From the NCBI GenBank assembly GCA_019753175.1, contig JAIELK010000004.1, positions 1 through 64,000 of the forward strand: a stretch of 64,000 bases of DNA, given 5' to 3'. Made by a program: the position numbers and the translations under genes. Source of the stretch: Hyphomonadaceae bacterium. GTDB taxonomy: Bacteria > Pseudomonadota > Alphaproteobacteria > Caulobacterales > Aquidulcibacteraceae. How positions within the stretch are numbered: the first letter of the stretch is position 1; each line of letters begins with the position of its first letter. Of the stretch, positions 32,528 to 42,595 are shown piece by piece. The notes beneath the pieces are model-generated. The model saw nothing but the letters and a program-made list of their open reading frames with translations, had not been told where the DNA came from and did no database searches.

Positions 32528-35338
32528 ATGGCCTCTCGGAAGACTTGGCGCGCGCTCATGCTCGCGTTGGCGGTGGGCGTTGCAAGTTGCGGCAGCGGAT
32601 CGAACATCGAGTCGCCCGGTGCGACGGGCCCGACCAGTCCGCCGGGCGGTGGCGGCGGCGGCGGGCCGACCGGGCTGACCTTGCCCGGCGGTGGACCCGT
32701 GACCGAGATCGTCCAGATCAATGCGTCCAATACTTCGACCGGCAACGTCACGCTCAACGCCGTGCCCGGCCGTGTCTATGAGATTCGCGGGCGCGTCGAT
32801 GTCGGGAGCGACATCGGCTCTGGCGGCACGGGCGGGGTCTCCGCCACGCTGACCATCGAGCCCGGCGTAACGCTGATGGCGGACTCTGCTGACGACATGG
32901 TGATCGTCAATCGCGGTTCGCGCATCGTCGCCAACGGTCTGGCCAATCAGCCGATCATCTTCACCAGCCGCGCCGACCTCGCCGGCCAGAACGATCCAGC
33001 CACCGCCAGCCGGCAGTGGGCGGGCGTGATCATTCTCGGCCGCGCTCCGATCCGCGGCTGCAACGCCGCCGTCGCTCAAGGGGCGGCAAATTGCGAAAAC
33101 GCGGTCGAAGGCGTCACCAACGCCACCGGCCGTCAGGCGCTCTATGGCGGCAACGTGCCGAACGACAACAGCGGCAGCTTCCGCTACGTGCAAATCCGCT
33201 ACCCCGGCGCCTTCCTCACGTCTGCGGCGGCCGGTGACGACCTCAATGGTCTCACGCTCGGCGGCGTCGGCTCGGGAACGACGATCAGCCACGTTCAGGT
33301 GCACAATTCTGGCGACGACGGCGTCGAAGTGTTCGGCGGCGCGGTGAACATGAAAAACATCGTGATCACCGGCGCACTCGATGACTCGCTCGATTACGAC
33401 GAGGGTTGGACCGGCGCGTTGCAGTATCTGGTGATCCGTCAGTCTGCGCTGGTCGGCGGCCCGGACCGCATGGTCGAAGCGTCGAACCGCCGGGTCTCGT
33501 CAACCGGCGACACCATCTTCACCAACCCGACCATCGCCAACTACACGATGGTCGGTCTGCCGGTGAACAGCGCCAACGGCGCCATTCGCGGCATCGAACT
33601 CAACGCCACCGGCGGCACCCCCGGCAGCTCCGGCCAGTATCTCAACGGCATCGTCGTGGGCTCGACCACGTGCTTGTTTGCTGATGCGGCGAACACGACT
33701 CTGGCGCCGAGCTTCCGCTCGACCCTATTCGATTGCCCCGGCGCCTACGGCGCGGCGGCGGTCACCCTGATCGACGCCTCGGGCAACAACAACACGCGCA
33801 ACACGCCGAATACACTGGCGGGTTTGCTGCCCGGCCCGAACGAGGTCGCGCGCAACGCGACTGCGATCAATCCAGCCACGATCAATCCGTTCTTTGACGC
33901 GCTGGCGACGCCCTACATCGGCGCCTTCTCGCCGACCGAGACGATCGCGGCAAACTGGGCGACCGGATGGTCGTTCCAGTTGTTCGGGGCGTCGGCGTGC
34001 CCCACCGGCACGACCGAGAACGGCACGCTCGCCGGCCTGCGTCGTTGCGTGCTTGCCGGCACGGTTGGCCAAAGCGGCGTGCCAGCCAGTCTGCGGCTTG
34101 TTGCCGGCAACATCTACGAACTCTCGGGACGCGTCGATGTCGGCATCGATCGTGGCGCCGCCGGCACAGCCGGTGTGGCCGCTTCACTCACCATCGACCC
34201 GGGGGTGACCATCTTCGGCAAGAACTCGGCCGACATGCTGATCGTGAACCGCGGCTCGCAGATTTTTGTGAACGGCACGTCTTCGGCGCCGGTGATCATG
34301 ACCTCGATCGCCGACGTCACCAACGCGCGTAGCGACACCGGCGCCAGCCGGGAGTGGGCGGGCCTCATCGTGCTCGGACGTGCACCGATCCGCGGCTGCA
34401 ACTCTGCGGTGGCTCAAGGGACGGTCGACTGCCAGAACGCGATCGAAGGCGTAACCGTCGCGACCGGCCGTCAAGCGCTCTATGGCGGCGCGGAAGCCGC
34501 CGACAACAGCGGTCGGCTAGCGTTTCTGCAAATCCGCTATCCCGGTGCGTTTCTGACCTCGGCTGCGGCGGGCGACGACCTCAACGGTCTCACCCTCGGC
34601 GGCATCGGTTCGGGCACGCAGGTTCAAAACGTGCAGGTGCACAATTCGGGCGATGACGGCATCGAGATTTTCGGCGGCACCGTCAACATGCGGCGCATCA
34701 TCGTGACCGGCGCCACCGACGACTCGCTCGACTACGATGAGGGTTGGCGCGGCAACGCCCAATTCGGAATCGTAATCCAGACCACGGATGTCGATCGCGA
34801 CCGGATGGTGGAAGCGTCGAACCGGCGGGTCACCTCAACCGGCGACACGTTGTTCACGCGGCCGCAGCTCGCGAACTTCACCTTCGTGGGCCTGCCGCAA
34901 AACCTGGCCTCCGGGAACATCCGCGGCATCGAACTCAACGCTACGGGCGGCACCCCAGGCAGCTCCGGCGTGTTCGTCAACAGCGTCGTCACCGGCTCGA
35001 CCACGTGCTTGTTCGCTGACGCCGCCAACACGATCGCGCCGAATGTGCCTGAGTTCCACTCGGTGCTGTTCGACTGCCCCGGCGCTTACGGCACGGCGGC
35101 CAACACGTTAATTACCAACGGCGCCAACAACTCGACGGCGACGACGAACACGCTGGCGTCCGCGACCGTGGGCGGCCGCCCGTTCATCAACGGCGCCAAC
35201 GAGAATGCGCGCAGCGTATTCGCGGTCTCGGGGCTCGGGTCGTTCTTCACCACCACGAGCTATATCGGCGCGGTGCAGAACGTGTCCGACACGTGGTGGC
35301 AAGGCTGGTCCTGCCGTCTCGACGCAACGGCGTGCTGA
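32528..35338 (+). CDS. Internally duplicated surface lipoprotein, TonB-receptor partner
   Basis: A 936-residue protein. The signal peptide ends at lipobox GVASC, followed by a Gly-rich linker. Two long repeats (about residues 77-414 and 522-859) share extended identical blocks such as ALYGG, IRYPGAFLTSAAAGDDLNGL, VHNSGDDG, DDSLDYDEGW, MVEASNRRV and GIELNATGGTPGSSG. The pattern is of a parallel beta-helix-like surface protein. The gene lies 79 bp before a TonB-dependent receptor and the two probably work in uptake of a bulky substrate. Homologous pairs are known in Caulobacterales and sphingomonads; the ligand is unknown. Confidence 0.85.
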   Translation: MASRKTWRALMLALAVGVASCGSGSNIESPGATGPTSPPGGGGGGGPTGLTLPGGGPVTEIVQINASNTSTGNVTLNAVPGRVYEIRGRVDVGSDIGSGGTGGVSATLTIEPGVTLMADSADDMVIVNRGSRIVANGLANQPIIFTSRADLAGQNDPATASRQWAGVIILGRAPIRGCNAAVAQGAANCENAVEGVTNATGRQALYGGNVPNDNSGSFRYVQIRYPGAFLTSAAAGDDLNGLTLGGVGSGTTISHVQVHNSGDDGVEVFGGAVNMKNIVITGALDDSLDYDEGWTGALQYLVIRQSALVGGPDRMVEASNRRVSSTGDTIFTNPTIANYTMVGLPVNSANGAIRGIELNATGGTPGSSGQYLNGIVVGSTTCLFADAANTTLAPSFRSTLFDCPGAYGAAAVTLIDASGNNNTRNTPNTLAGLLPGPNEVARNATAINPATINPFFDALATPYIGAFSPTETIAANWATGWSFQLFGASACPTGTTENGTLAGLRRCVLAGTVGQSGVPASLRLVAGNIYELSGRVDVGIDRGAAGTAGVAASLTIDPGVTIFGKNSADMLIVNRGSQIFVNGTSSAPVIMTSIADVTNARSDTGASREWAGLIVLGRAPIRGCNSAVAQGTVDCQNAIEGVTVATGRQALYGGAEAADNSGRLAFLQIRYPGAFLTSAAAGDDLNGLTLGGIGSGTQVQNVQVHNSGDDGIEIFGGTVNMRRIIVTGATDDSLDYDEGWRGNAQFGIVIQTTDVDRDRMVEASNRRVTSTGDTLFTRPQLANFTFVGLPQNLASGNIRGIELNATGGTPGSSGVFVNSVVTGSTTCLFADAANTIAPNVPEFHSVLFDCPGAYGTAANTLITNGANNSTATTNTLASATVGGRPFINGANENARSVFAVSGLGSFFTTTSYIGAVQNVSDTWWQGWSCRLDATAC

Positions 35339-35349
35339 TCGTGCGATGC

Positions 35350-35374
35350 GGGCGACGGCTCAAAGCCGTCGCCC
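35350..35374 (+). terminator. Strong hairpin between the lipoprotein and TonB receptor genes
   Basis: GGGCGACGGC-TCAAA-GCCGTCGCCC is a perfect 10-bp stem starting 12 nt after the lipoprotein stop. Only a weak T stretch follows, so it may attenuate transcription into the receptor gene or stabilise the upstream mRNA rather than end transcription. Confidence 0.6.
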
Positions 35375-35417
35375 GTCCGTCGTTTGGGGCTAGATCAATT
35401 TTGAAGGCTGATGTCCG

Positions 35418-38090
35418 ATGAAACCGAAACACTTGCCGCTGAATAGGCTGGTGCTGCTTATCACCACGATGCTGTTCACGCCGACGCTCGCCGTCGCGCA
35501 AGACACGCCGGCGCCGCAACCGCAGCCCGAGGCCAGCGACGAAGCAGCCGACGAGTCGTTCGCCGAGGACACCGGCGAAATTGTCGTTCTGGGGCGATTC
35601 ATCCCGGAGCCCATGCGCGAGACGTCCGAGGTGGCGACATTTCTCTCCTCCGAAGATCTGGCTCGCCAGGGCGACGACAACGCAGCGCTCGCACTCACCC
35701 GCCTGACCGGCCTCTCGGTCGTCTCGAACCGCTTCGTCTATGTGCGCGGGCTCGGCGACCGCTATTCGTCGGCGTTGCTCAACGGCTCGCCGCTGCCGAG
35801 CCCCGAACCGCTCCGCCGGCAAGTACCGCTTGACCTTTTCCCGTCGAACATTCTCGACGGCGCCACCGTGCAGAAGACGTTCTCACCGAATTATCCGGGC
35901 GAGTTCGGCGGCGGCATCATCGATTTGCGCACGCTGCGCATCCCGCTCGATCCGTTCCTCACCATCAAGGCAGGCACCGGCTACAATACCGAAGCCACCA
36001 ACCAGCGCGGCCTGGTGTATTACGGCGAGCGCAGCGACTGGACGACCGTGTCGGACGGGCTGCGCGAACTTCCGGACGCCGTCGAAGACGCGATCGCGCG
36101 CGACGTGCGCATTTCGCGCGACACAGGCTTCACCGAAGCGGAACTGGAAGAGATCGGCGAGAGCTTCGCCAACTCGCCGCTCACCGTGGTTCAAAGCGAA
36201 GAACTCGATCCCGACTTCGAAGGCGAAATCAACGCCGGGACGTCGTTCGATGTCGGCCGCTACAATGTCGGGCTTCTGGGCGTGTTCGGCTACGACAGCG
36301 CCTGGCGCACCCGCGATGCACGCCGCATCGGCGTTGTCGGCAATGTCGACAACACCGAGTTCCAGACCCTGACCTCGACCTGGGACATCGTTGGCAACCT
36401 GTTCGGCAGCGCCAGCGTGGGCTGGGACGAAAACGAGCTCGCGCTCACAGGCTTGCTCGTGCGCTCCTCCACGAAGTACGCGCAAGTCAGCGAAGGTCGG
36501 AACAACGACTTCGCCGGCGGCGACCTGCGCCGCGAATCGACGGCCTGGTACGAGCGCCAGCTTGGCTCCGTGCAGTTGGCGGGCGAACATCGCTTCGGCG
36601 CGCTCGACGTCGAGTGGCGCGGCGCATTCGCCGAGTCGACTCGTGAAGCCCCCTACGAGCGCAGCATTGTTTATGTGCTGCCCGATGGCGGCGTGCCGAG
36701 CTACGCGCCCGGCAACGGCGGCAACGAGACCCGCTTCTCGTATCTCACCGACCAGGTGCTGAGCGGTGGCGTCGATCTCGACTACACCATTGCGCTGAGC
36801 GAAGAGCGCGACGCCATCATCTCGGCGGGGTGGGCGAGTTCACGCACCGAACGCGATTACGAGTTCTATAGCTTCAGCTTCAGCACTGCCGCCGGAACCC
36901 CGCAAAGCGTGCTTGAATTGCGTCCCGACTTCCTGTTCTCACCTGACAACATCGATCCCCTGCGGTTCGAGATCAACGAGAACTTCAACCCTAACGCCAA
37001 TTATGTCGGCGAACTCGACGTCGACGCCGGCTATGTCAGCGCTGACGTGGAAGTCATTCCGCTGGTGCGCGCGGCGATCGGCGTCCGCTACGAAGACGCG
37101 GTGCAGAGCGTCAGCACCGGCGTGCGCTACCCGCTGCCGCCCGGCTTCACGCCTGCGGCGCCGGCGCTGATCGAGAACACGTATTGGCTGCCGGCGGCGA
37201 CGCTGACCTGGAATTTCGCCGAGGACTTGCAGCTCCGCCTCGGTTATTCGCAAACCATCGCGCGGCCGCAGTTCCGCGAACTGGCGTTCACGCCGTTCAT
37301 CGATCCAGACACCGACCGCATCTATCAGGGCAATCCGTACCTGCAGGACAGCGAGTTCGTGAACTACGATGCGCGCGTGGAATACTATTTCGGCCGCGAC
37401 CGCTTCGTCACCGGTGGTCTCTTCTACAAGACCATCGACAGTCCGATCGAAGAGGTGGTGATCTCTCCGAACGGCACCGACATCCTCACCCGTTTCCTCA
37501 ACGCGCCGCAGGCGACGTTGTGGGGCGTGGAAGCGGACTTCCGCACGCGGTTTGAGATGCCGTTCGAGCTGCCCGGTTTCTTCAGCACGGCAGAATGGTT
37601 CTTCGGCGCCAACTACACCTACACCAACAGCGAAGTGACCGCCGGCGAGGACGATATCGTCATCAACGTGTCGGTCGACCCCGCGCCTGCCGGCCAGCCT
37701 GCGCCTACCGCGCCTGCACGCAACTTCATAACCGACGGGTCACAGCTTCAGGGCACCCCGGAGCACATCGCCAATCTTCAGTTCGGATTCGACACGGAGG
37801 CGACGCAGCTCACCTTGCTGGTGGGCTATGTGTCCGAGCGCATCTCACGCCGCGGCGACCCGACCGGCGCGAACGTGCCGACCGTGTTTGAAGACCCCGG
37901 CATACTGGTCGACCTCGTATTCCGTCATAACTTCACCGTCTCGGGCACGGACTTGTCGCTTGGCCTTTCGGCCCGCAACCTGCTGGCGGAGCCTTACACG
38001 GAGTACCAGAACTCGGACCTCGGACAGACCGATTTCAACAGCTATGAGCGTGGAACCTCGTTTTCGGCCAGTTTGACGGCGCGGTTCTAG
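35418..38090 (+). CDS. TonB-dependent outer-membrane receptor
   Basis: An 890-residue receptor with signal peptide (cleavage after AVA, about residue 27), an acidic linker, a TonB-box-like EIVVLG, and a plug domain (LTRLTGLSVVSNRFVYVRGL, LPSPEPLRRQVPLDLFPSNI, NYPGEFGGGIIDL). The rest is a 22-strand-type barrel with the characteristic middle motif LRLGYSQTIARPQFRELAF and an end RGTSFSASLTARF, the terminal Phe being typical of outer-membrane proteins. It follows the surface lipoprotein gene and probably imports what that protein captures. Confidence 0.95.
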   Translation: MKPKHLPLNRLVLLITTMLFTPTLAVAQDTPAPQPQPEASDEAADESFAEDTGEIVVLGRFIPEPMRETSEVATFLSSEDLARQGDDNAALALTRLTGLSVVSNRFVYVRGLGDRYSSALLNGSPLPSPEPLRRQVPLDLFPSNILDGATVQKTFSPNYPGEFGGGIIDLRTLRIPLDPFLTIKAGTGYNTEATNQRGLVYYGERSDWTTVSDGLRELPDAVEDAIARDVRISRDTGFTEAELEEIGESFANSPLTVVQSEELDPDFEGEINAGTSFDVGRYNVGLLGVFGYDSAWRTRDARRIGVVGNVDNTEFQTLTSTWDIVGNLFGSASVGWDENELALTGLLVRSSTKYAQVSEGRNNDFAGGDLRRESTAWYERQLGSVQLAGEHRFGALDVEWRGAFAESTREAPYERSIVYVLPDGGVPSYAPGNGGNETRFSYLTDQVLSGGVDLDYTIALSEERDAIISAGWASSRTERDYEFYSFSFSTAAGTPQSVLELRPDFLFSPDNIDPLRFEINENFNPNANYVGELDVDAGYVSADVEVIPLVRAAIGVRYEDAVQSVSTGVRYPLPPGFTPAAPALIENTYWLPAATLTWNFAEDLQLRLGYSQTIARPQFRELAFTPFIDPDTDRIYQGNPYLQDSEFVNYDARVEYYFGRDRFVTGGLFYKTIDSPIEEVVISPNGTDILTRFLNAPQATLWGVEADFRTRFEMPFELPGFFSTAEWFFGANYTYTNSEVTAGEDDIVINVSVDPAPAGQPAPTAPARNFITDGSQLQGTPEHIANLQFGFDTEATQLTLLVGYVSERISRRGDPTGANVPTVFEDPGILVDLVFRHNFTVSGTDLSLGLSARNLLAEPYTEYQNSDLGQTDFNSYERGTSFSASLTARF

Positions 38091-38226
38091 GGTGTTCGCG
38101 CCCGCGCCGAGTCCGCTCGGCAGGGGGGCGCACATCCGCTAAAGGGAGAGGCGAAGCGGCGCGACTTGCGGTACAGGATTGTTACAGGCGGGCCTGGCGA
38201 GACTGCGATCCGGCGGCGGTGCGAGT

Positions 38227-38255
38227 TTGTAGCCCCTGCGGCGGGGGCCTATAAG
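38227..38255 (+). promoter_or_regulatory. Putative promoter of the type II secretion operon
   Basis: TTGTAG (38227-38232), a 17-bp spacer and TATAAG (38250-38255) lie about 40 bp before gspC. The spacer is a GC palindrome (CCCCTGCGGCGGGGGCC). The 205-bp gap between the receptor gene and gspC otherwise shows no gene. Confidence 0.5.
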
Positions 38256-38295
38256 GTTGCCGCAGGCGGGGTCTGGGGGAACCGGCGAGGGTGTG

Positions 38296-39060
38296 ATGAC
38301 TCAACAGAGAACACTGGCGCTGTCGGGCGGCGCTGATTTGCGCGAACGCGCCTTGAACGCGGTGCGGCCGGGGATCGAGGCGCTGCTGCTCGCTGCCGTC
38401 GCGCTGGGCTGCGCGCAAGCGTCATGGACAATCCTTGCGCCGAACCCGGCCGGGGCGTTCAACGCCGCCGACGATCAACAGGATGCAACGCGGCTGCATT
38501 TGGCTCAGGTGGTCACGCCGTTCGCGCCTGCGTTGCTTGACTCAGCCGGTCCCTCGCACGCCGCGCTTGCATTGTTGTCTGGCGTGCAGGTCAGCGGCGT
38601 GCGCATCGCCGATGATCCAGCGCGCAGCGGAGCGATCCTCACGCTCAATGACGGAAGCCAAAAGGCGTTCCTCGTCGGTCAAGAAATCAGCGCCGGGGTG
38701 ACGCTGTCCGAAGTGAGCGCGTCGTACGTTCTCGTTTCTTATCCGGGCGGCACGCAGCAGCTCTCGATGGCGACCAGCAGTCAAGGGTTCTCGTTTGCGC
38801 GCGCATTGATGGGACAGGGAACTGACGCTGACGCGGCAGAGCCTGCGCCGGCCGCGGCCTCGTTCTCCCCGGTCGATGCGCCGATTGCCTTGCCGCCGGC
38901 CGTCGCAACGGCGCCGCTGACGGAATTGCACGCTTTGACGCCGCGCGAAGCGACGCCACTCAGCGTTCTCTTCCACGCTGGTTTGCCGGTGTTTGCTGAA
39001 TACCAAGCGAGTGTCGGGGATGCGCCCGCGCCGCCGCTGCGAACCTCAGAGGCGGACTGA
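38296..39060 (+). CDS. gspC: Type II secretion protein C
   Basis: A 254-residue inner-membrane protein linking the inner platform to the secretin. One transmembrane helix lies near residues 28-48. The homology region (about 90-155) has GVQVSGVRIADDPARSGAIL, GSQKAFLVGQEISAGVTLSE and VLVSYPGGTQQLSM, the pattern of GspC HR domains. A Pro/Ala-rich tail follows without a PDZ domain. It is first in the gsp operon, 5 nt before gspD. Confidence 0.85.
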   Translation: MTQQRTLALSGGADLRERALNAVRPGIEALLLAAVALGCAQASWTILAPNPAGAFNAADDQQDATRLHLAQVVTPFAPALLDSAGPSHAALALLSGVQVSGVRIADDPARSGAILTLNDGSQKAFLVGQEISAGVTLSEVSASYVLVSYPGGTQQLSMATSSQGFSFARALMGQGTDADAAEPAPAAASFSPVDAPIALPPAVATAPLTELHALTPREATPLSVLFHAGLPVFAEYQASVGDAPAPPLRTSEAD

Positions 39061-39065
39061 CGCTG

Positions 39066-41075
39066 ATGAATTTGGGCTCACGTACGGGGCGCTTGTTTGC
39101 ACTTGGCTTGGCGGGGGCGGCGCTGCTCACGCCGGCGGCGCACGCGCAGAACCCGCCGCAGCAAGGTGCGGGCGACCAGCGCCAGGGCGGCGCGGTCACC
39201 ATGCGCGAAGTCGACATTCGCGCCTTCATTGAAGACGTGTCGCAGGCCACGGGCCGCACCTTCATCATTGATCCCCGCGTAAGCGGTCGCGTGACAGTGC
39301 TGGCGCAGCAATCCATGTCCGAGCGCGAGCTGTTGGACGTCTTCATGTCGACGCTGCGCGTCAACGGCTTTGCTGCGGTGCCGACCTCAAGCGGCGCGTA
39401 TCGAATCGTGCCGATGGAAGTGGCCGCGCGCGAGCCGGGGCAGGCCGGGCAAGGCGCCGACAGCACCTATGTGAGCCAGGTGTTTTCGCTGCGTTTCGCG
39501 GACGCTGAATCCGTCGCCGCCGCCTTGCGGCCGATGTTGTCGGAGCGCGGACAAGTCACGGTGAACCGGCGCGGCAATTCCATTGTGGTGGTGGATTTCG
39601 GATCCACCATCCAACGCTTGCGCGATGTGATCGCGCGCCTTGACCGCGACACGTCTTCAATGCGCACGGTGCGGCTGCGCAATACCTCGGCCGCCGAGAT
39701 GGCGCGGGTGGCGCAGAGTCTCGCCACCGCCATCGGCGAAGAGGGCCGGCCGCTCGTGCGCGCCGTGCCGGTGCCATCGAGCAACACGCTGGTGCTGCGC
39801 GGCGACGAGCACGCGCTCGATCAGCTGCTGCCGCTGATCCGCGAACTCGACACGCAGGCGGACTATCAGTCTGGGGTGTCGGTGATCCCGCTGCGCTACG
39901 CCGTGGCCGAAGAGGTCGCGCCGATCCTGCAGCAATTGTCCGTAGCGCTGTCGGCGACGCCGGGGGAGGAAGGCGCGCCCGCCGCCAATCGCCGCGCTAA
40001 CGTGGCGTTTCACCAGGCCACCAATTCCTTGATCATCAGCGCCGACCCCGAGACACAGGAGCAGCTCTCCAATGTCGTGCGGTCGCTCGACGTTCGGCGC
40101 GAGCAGATTCTAGTTGAGGCGATTGTTGTCGAGGTGTCGGACAACACGGCGCGCGAACTGGGATTGCAGTATGTCGCAAGCGGCGCTTCAGGAGAAGACG
40201 CCGTGCCGTTCATCTCCACCAATTACGGCGCGTCGGCGCCCAGCTTGTTGGCGCTGACCGGCGCGGTGCTGCTGCGCGGCTCCGACGACGACGATGACGA
40301 TGACAGCGAAGCCATCCGCGACCTGCGCCGTGCGGCGGTCAACGCGCTGATCCGCAGCAATGGGCTGCTGATCGGCGGCGGTGGTCAGAACGACGACGGC
40401 TCGATCTTCGGCCTGTTGCTTAATGCGCTGGCCGAGGACCGGGACTCCAATGTGCTGTCGACGCCGTCGGTGATGACACTCGACAACGAGGAAGCGAGCA
40501 CCCTGGTGGGTCAGCAGATTCCCATCACGACGGGCGAGGCGGTCGGCGACAATCTCGACAACCAGTTCCGCACCATCCAACGCGAGGATGTCGGCGTGCA
40601 GCTCGAGGTGCGGCCGCAGATCAGCGAAGGCGGCGCCATCCGGTTGGAAATCCGCCAGGAAGTGTCGAACGTCGCCGGCCAGATCATCTCCGGCTCGACC
40701 GACCTCATCACCAATCGGCGCGAGATCAAGACCACCGTGCAGGTCGATCCGGGCCAGATCATCGTGCTCGGCGGGCTGATCCAGGAAGACGTGCAGCGCA
40801 CCGATGCGGGCATTCCCGGTTTGCGGCGCATTCCGCTAGCTGGCCGTCTGTTCCGCAGCGAGGGCACATCCCGCCGTCGCACCAATCTGATGGTGTTCCT
40901 GCGTGCGACCGTGGTGAACACGCCTGAACAGGCGCGCGCGACGACACAGCGCCAATACGACGCGATCCGCGCTTATCAAGGGCTGGATCCGCTGGTGGCG
41001 CGTCAGCTCGAACAAGAGATGTCGCGTCCATCGCCGCCGTCGGCGCCGCAGCCACAACCGGAGACGCGCAACTAG
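39066..41075 (+). CDS. gspD: Type II secretion system secretin
   Basis: Outer-membrane channel of the type II system, 669 residues with a signal peptide (cleaved after AHA, about residue 27). N-domains include VDIRAFIEDVSQATGRTFII and FIIDPRVSGRVTV (N0), then repeated N1-N3 domains (YVSQVFSLRFADAESVAAAL, VRLRNTSAAEMARVAQSL). The secretin core has VLSTPSVMTLDNEEA, VGQQIPITTGEA and the C-terminal VDPGQIIVLGGLIQED with IPGLRRIPLAGRLFR. An acidic insert (SDDDDDDDSE) lies in the core. No pilotin gene is recognised, but a lipoprotein gene ends the operon. Confidence 0.96.
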   Translation: MNLGSRTGRLFALGLAGAALLTPAAHAQNPPQQGAGDQRQGGAVTMREVDIRAFIEDVSQATGRTFIIDPRVSGRVTVLAQQSMSERELLDVFMSTLRVNGFAAVPTSSGAYRIVPMEVAAREPGQAGQGADSTYVSQVFSLRFADAESVAAALRPMLSERGQVTVNRRGNSIVVVDFGSTIQRLRDVIARLDRDTSSMRTVRLRNTSAAEMARVAQSLATAIGEEGRPLVRAVPVPSSNTLVLRGDEHALDQLLPLIRELDTQADYQSGVSVIPLRYAVAEEVAPILQQLSVALSATPGEEGAPAANRRANVAFHQATNSLIISADPETQEQLSNVVRSLDVRREQILVEAIVVEVSDNTARELGLQYVASGASGEDAVPFISTNYGASAPSLLALTGAVLLRGSDDDDDDDSEAIRDLRRAAVNALIRSNGLLIGGGGQNDDGSIFGLLLNALAEDRDSNVLSTPSVMTLDNEEASTLVGQQIPITTGEAVGDNLDNQFRTIQREDVGVQLEVRPQISEGGAIRLEIRQEVSNVAGQIISGSTDLITNRREIKTTVQVDPGQIIVLGGLIQEDVQRTDAGIPGLRRIPLAGRLFRSEGTSRRRTNLMVFLRATVVNTPEQARATTQRQYDAIRAYQGLDPLVARQLEQEMSRPSPPSAPQPQPETRN

Positions 41076-41081
41076 GGCGCG

Positions 41082-42587
41082 ATGACACGCATGGCGCAAG
41101 GCAAGTCCGATTCCTCCGCCTCGCCAGCCCCGCGGCTCGATTACGCATTCGCCAAGGCGAACGGCGTCGTGCTGCTGACGGCGGAAGCGCCCTGGCGCGT
41201 CGGCGTGCGCGCCGACGCCGACCCGATGGCGCTGATGGAGGCGCGTCGCGTGCTCGGCGCGCCGTTCGAAGTGATTGAACTCAACGCGCAGGCCTTCGAC
41301 GAAGCACTGTCGCAGCGCTATGCCGTATCGAGCGAAGCGGCGCGCTCAATCGCGGAATCGTTTGACGCCGATCTCGATGCGCTAGCCGATAGCGCCGGCG
41401 CCACCGCCGATCTGCTCGACAGCCAAGACGATGCGCCGATCATCCGGTTGATCAACGGCCTGATCTCGGAGGCCATCAGCCAGAGCGCGTCCGACATCCA
41501 TATCGAGCCCGCCGAGCATGCCGTGATCGTGCGCCTGCGCATCGACGGCGTGCTACGGGAGGTGCTGCAGGCTCCGGCGCGGCTGCGCGCGCGGCTGGTC
41601 GCGCGCATCAAGGTGATGGCGCGGCTCGACATCGCCGAAAAACGCCTGCCGCAGGACGGGCGCATCTCGCTGACGCTTGGCGGGCGCGGCGTCGACGTGC
41701 GCGTCTCGACGCTGCCTTCGCGCTACGGCGAGCGCGTGGTGATGCGCCTGCTCGACAAGGACCAAGGGCTGCGGAGTCTCGACGCGCTCGGTATGAGCGA
41801 GGAGCTGTTGGCGCGCTTCAAGGCGTCGCTGCAAACGCCCAACGGCATTGTGCTGGTCACTGGCCCCACGGGCTCCGGCAAGACCACCACGCTTTACGCG
41901 GCGCTCAATCTTCTGAACGATCGGACGCGCAACATTCTTACCGTCGAGGATCCGATCGAATACGCCATCGACGGCGTGGGTCAGACGCAGATCAATCCCA
42001 AGATCGGCATGACCTTCGCCGCCGGTCTGCGCGCGATTTTGCGCCAGGACCCCGACATCGTCATGGTCGGCGAAATTCGCGATCCGGAGACCGCGCAGAT
42101 CGCGGTGCAGGCGTCGCTCACCGGCCACCTGGTGTTCTCCACGGTGCACACCAACGATGCGGTGTCGGCGATCACGCGTCTCAAGGATATGGGCGTCGAA
42201 CCTTATCTGCTGGCGTCGACGCTGCGTGCGATCGTGGCGCAGCGTTTGGTGCGCCGGCTCTGCCCGCACTGCAAGCGACCGGCCGTGGTAGGCCCGCATG
42301 AGCAGGCGCTGCTGCGCTCGATCGGGGCGGAGGGCGCGCGCGTCTACGAAGGCGCGGGCTGCCCGCAATGCCGCGGTTCAGGCTATGTCGGCCGCATAGG
42401 CCTCTACGAGTTCGTCGCCATCGACGACGACATCCGCCGCATGATCCACGCCGGCGCCAACGAGCAGGAGATGGCCGCCTACGCCTTCCGCAACGCCGAT
42501 CCGTTGCTGAAGAGCGGGCTCCGATACGCCGCCGCGGGCGTGACCTCGCTCAGCGACGTCTTGCGCGTCGCCAGCGGCCACGGCTAA
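41082..42587 (+). CDS. gspE: Type II secretion ATPase
   Basis: Cytoplasmic ATPase that drives pseudopilus assembly, 501 residues. Walker A is [10 protein letters not shown] (261-270), the Asp box TVEDPIEY, and Walker [11 protein letters not shown] (325-334), with the His box [14 protein letters not shown]. The zinc-binding domain has CPHC (394-397) and CPQC (427-430). The N-terminal GspL-binding domain is short. The first ATG (41082) or the Met four codons later may be used. Confidence 0.97.
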   Translation: MTRMAQGKSDSSASPAPRLDYAFAKANGVVLLTAEAPWRVGVRADADPMALMEARRVLGAPFEVIELNAQAFDEALSQRYAVSSEAARSIAESFDADLDALADSAGATADLLDSQDDAPIIRLINGLISEAISQSASDIHIEPAEHAVIVRLRIDGVLREVLQAPARLRARLVARIKVMARLDIAEKRLPQDGRISLTLGGRGVDVRVSTLPSRYGERVVMRLLDKDQGLRSLDALGMSEELLARFKASLQTPNGIVLVTGPTGSGKTTTLYAALNLLNDRTRNILTVEDPIEYAIDGVGQTQINPKIGMTFAAGLRAILRQDPDIVMVGEIRDPETAQIAVQASLTGHLVFSTVHTNDAVSAITRLKDMGVEPYLLASTLRAIVAQRLVRRLCPHCKRPAVVGPHEQALLRSIGAEGARVYEGAGCPQCRGSGYVGRIGLYEFVAIDDDIRRMIHAGANEQEMAAYAFRNADPLLKSGLRYAAAGVTSLSDVLRVASGHG

Positions 42588-42595
42588 CGGATTGC

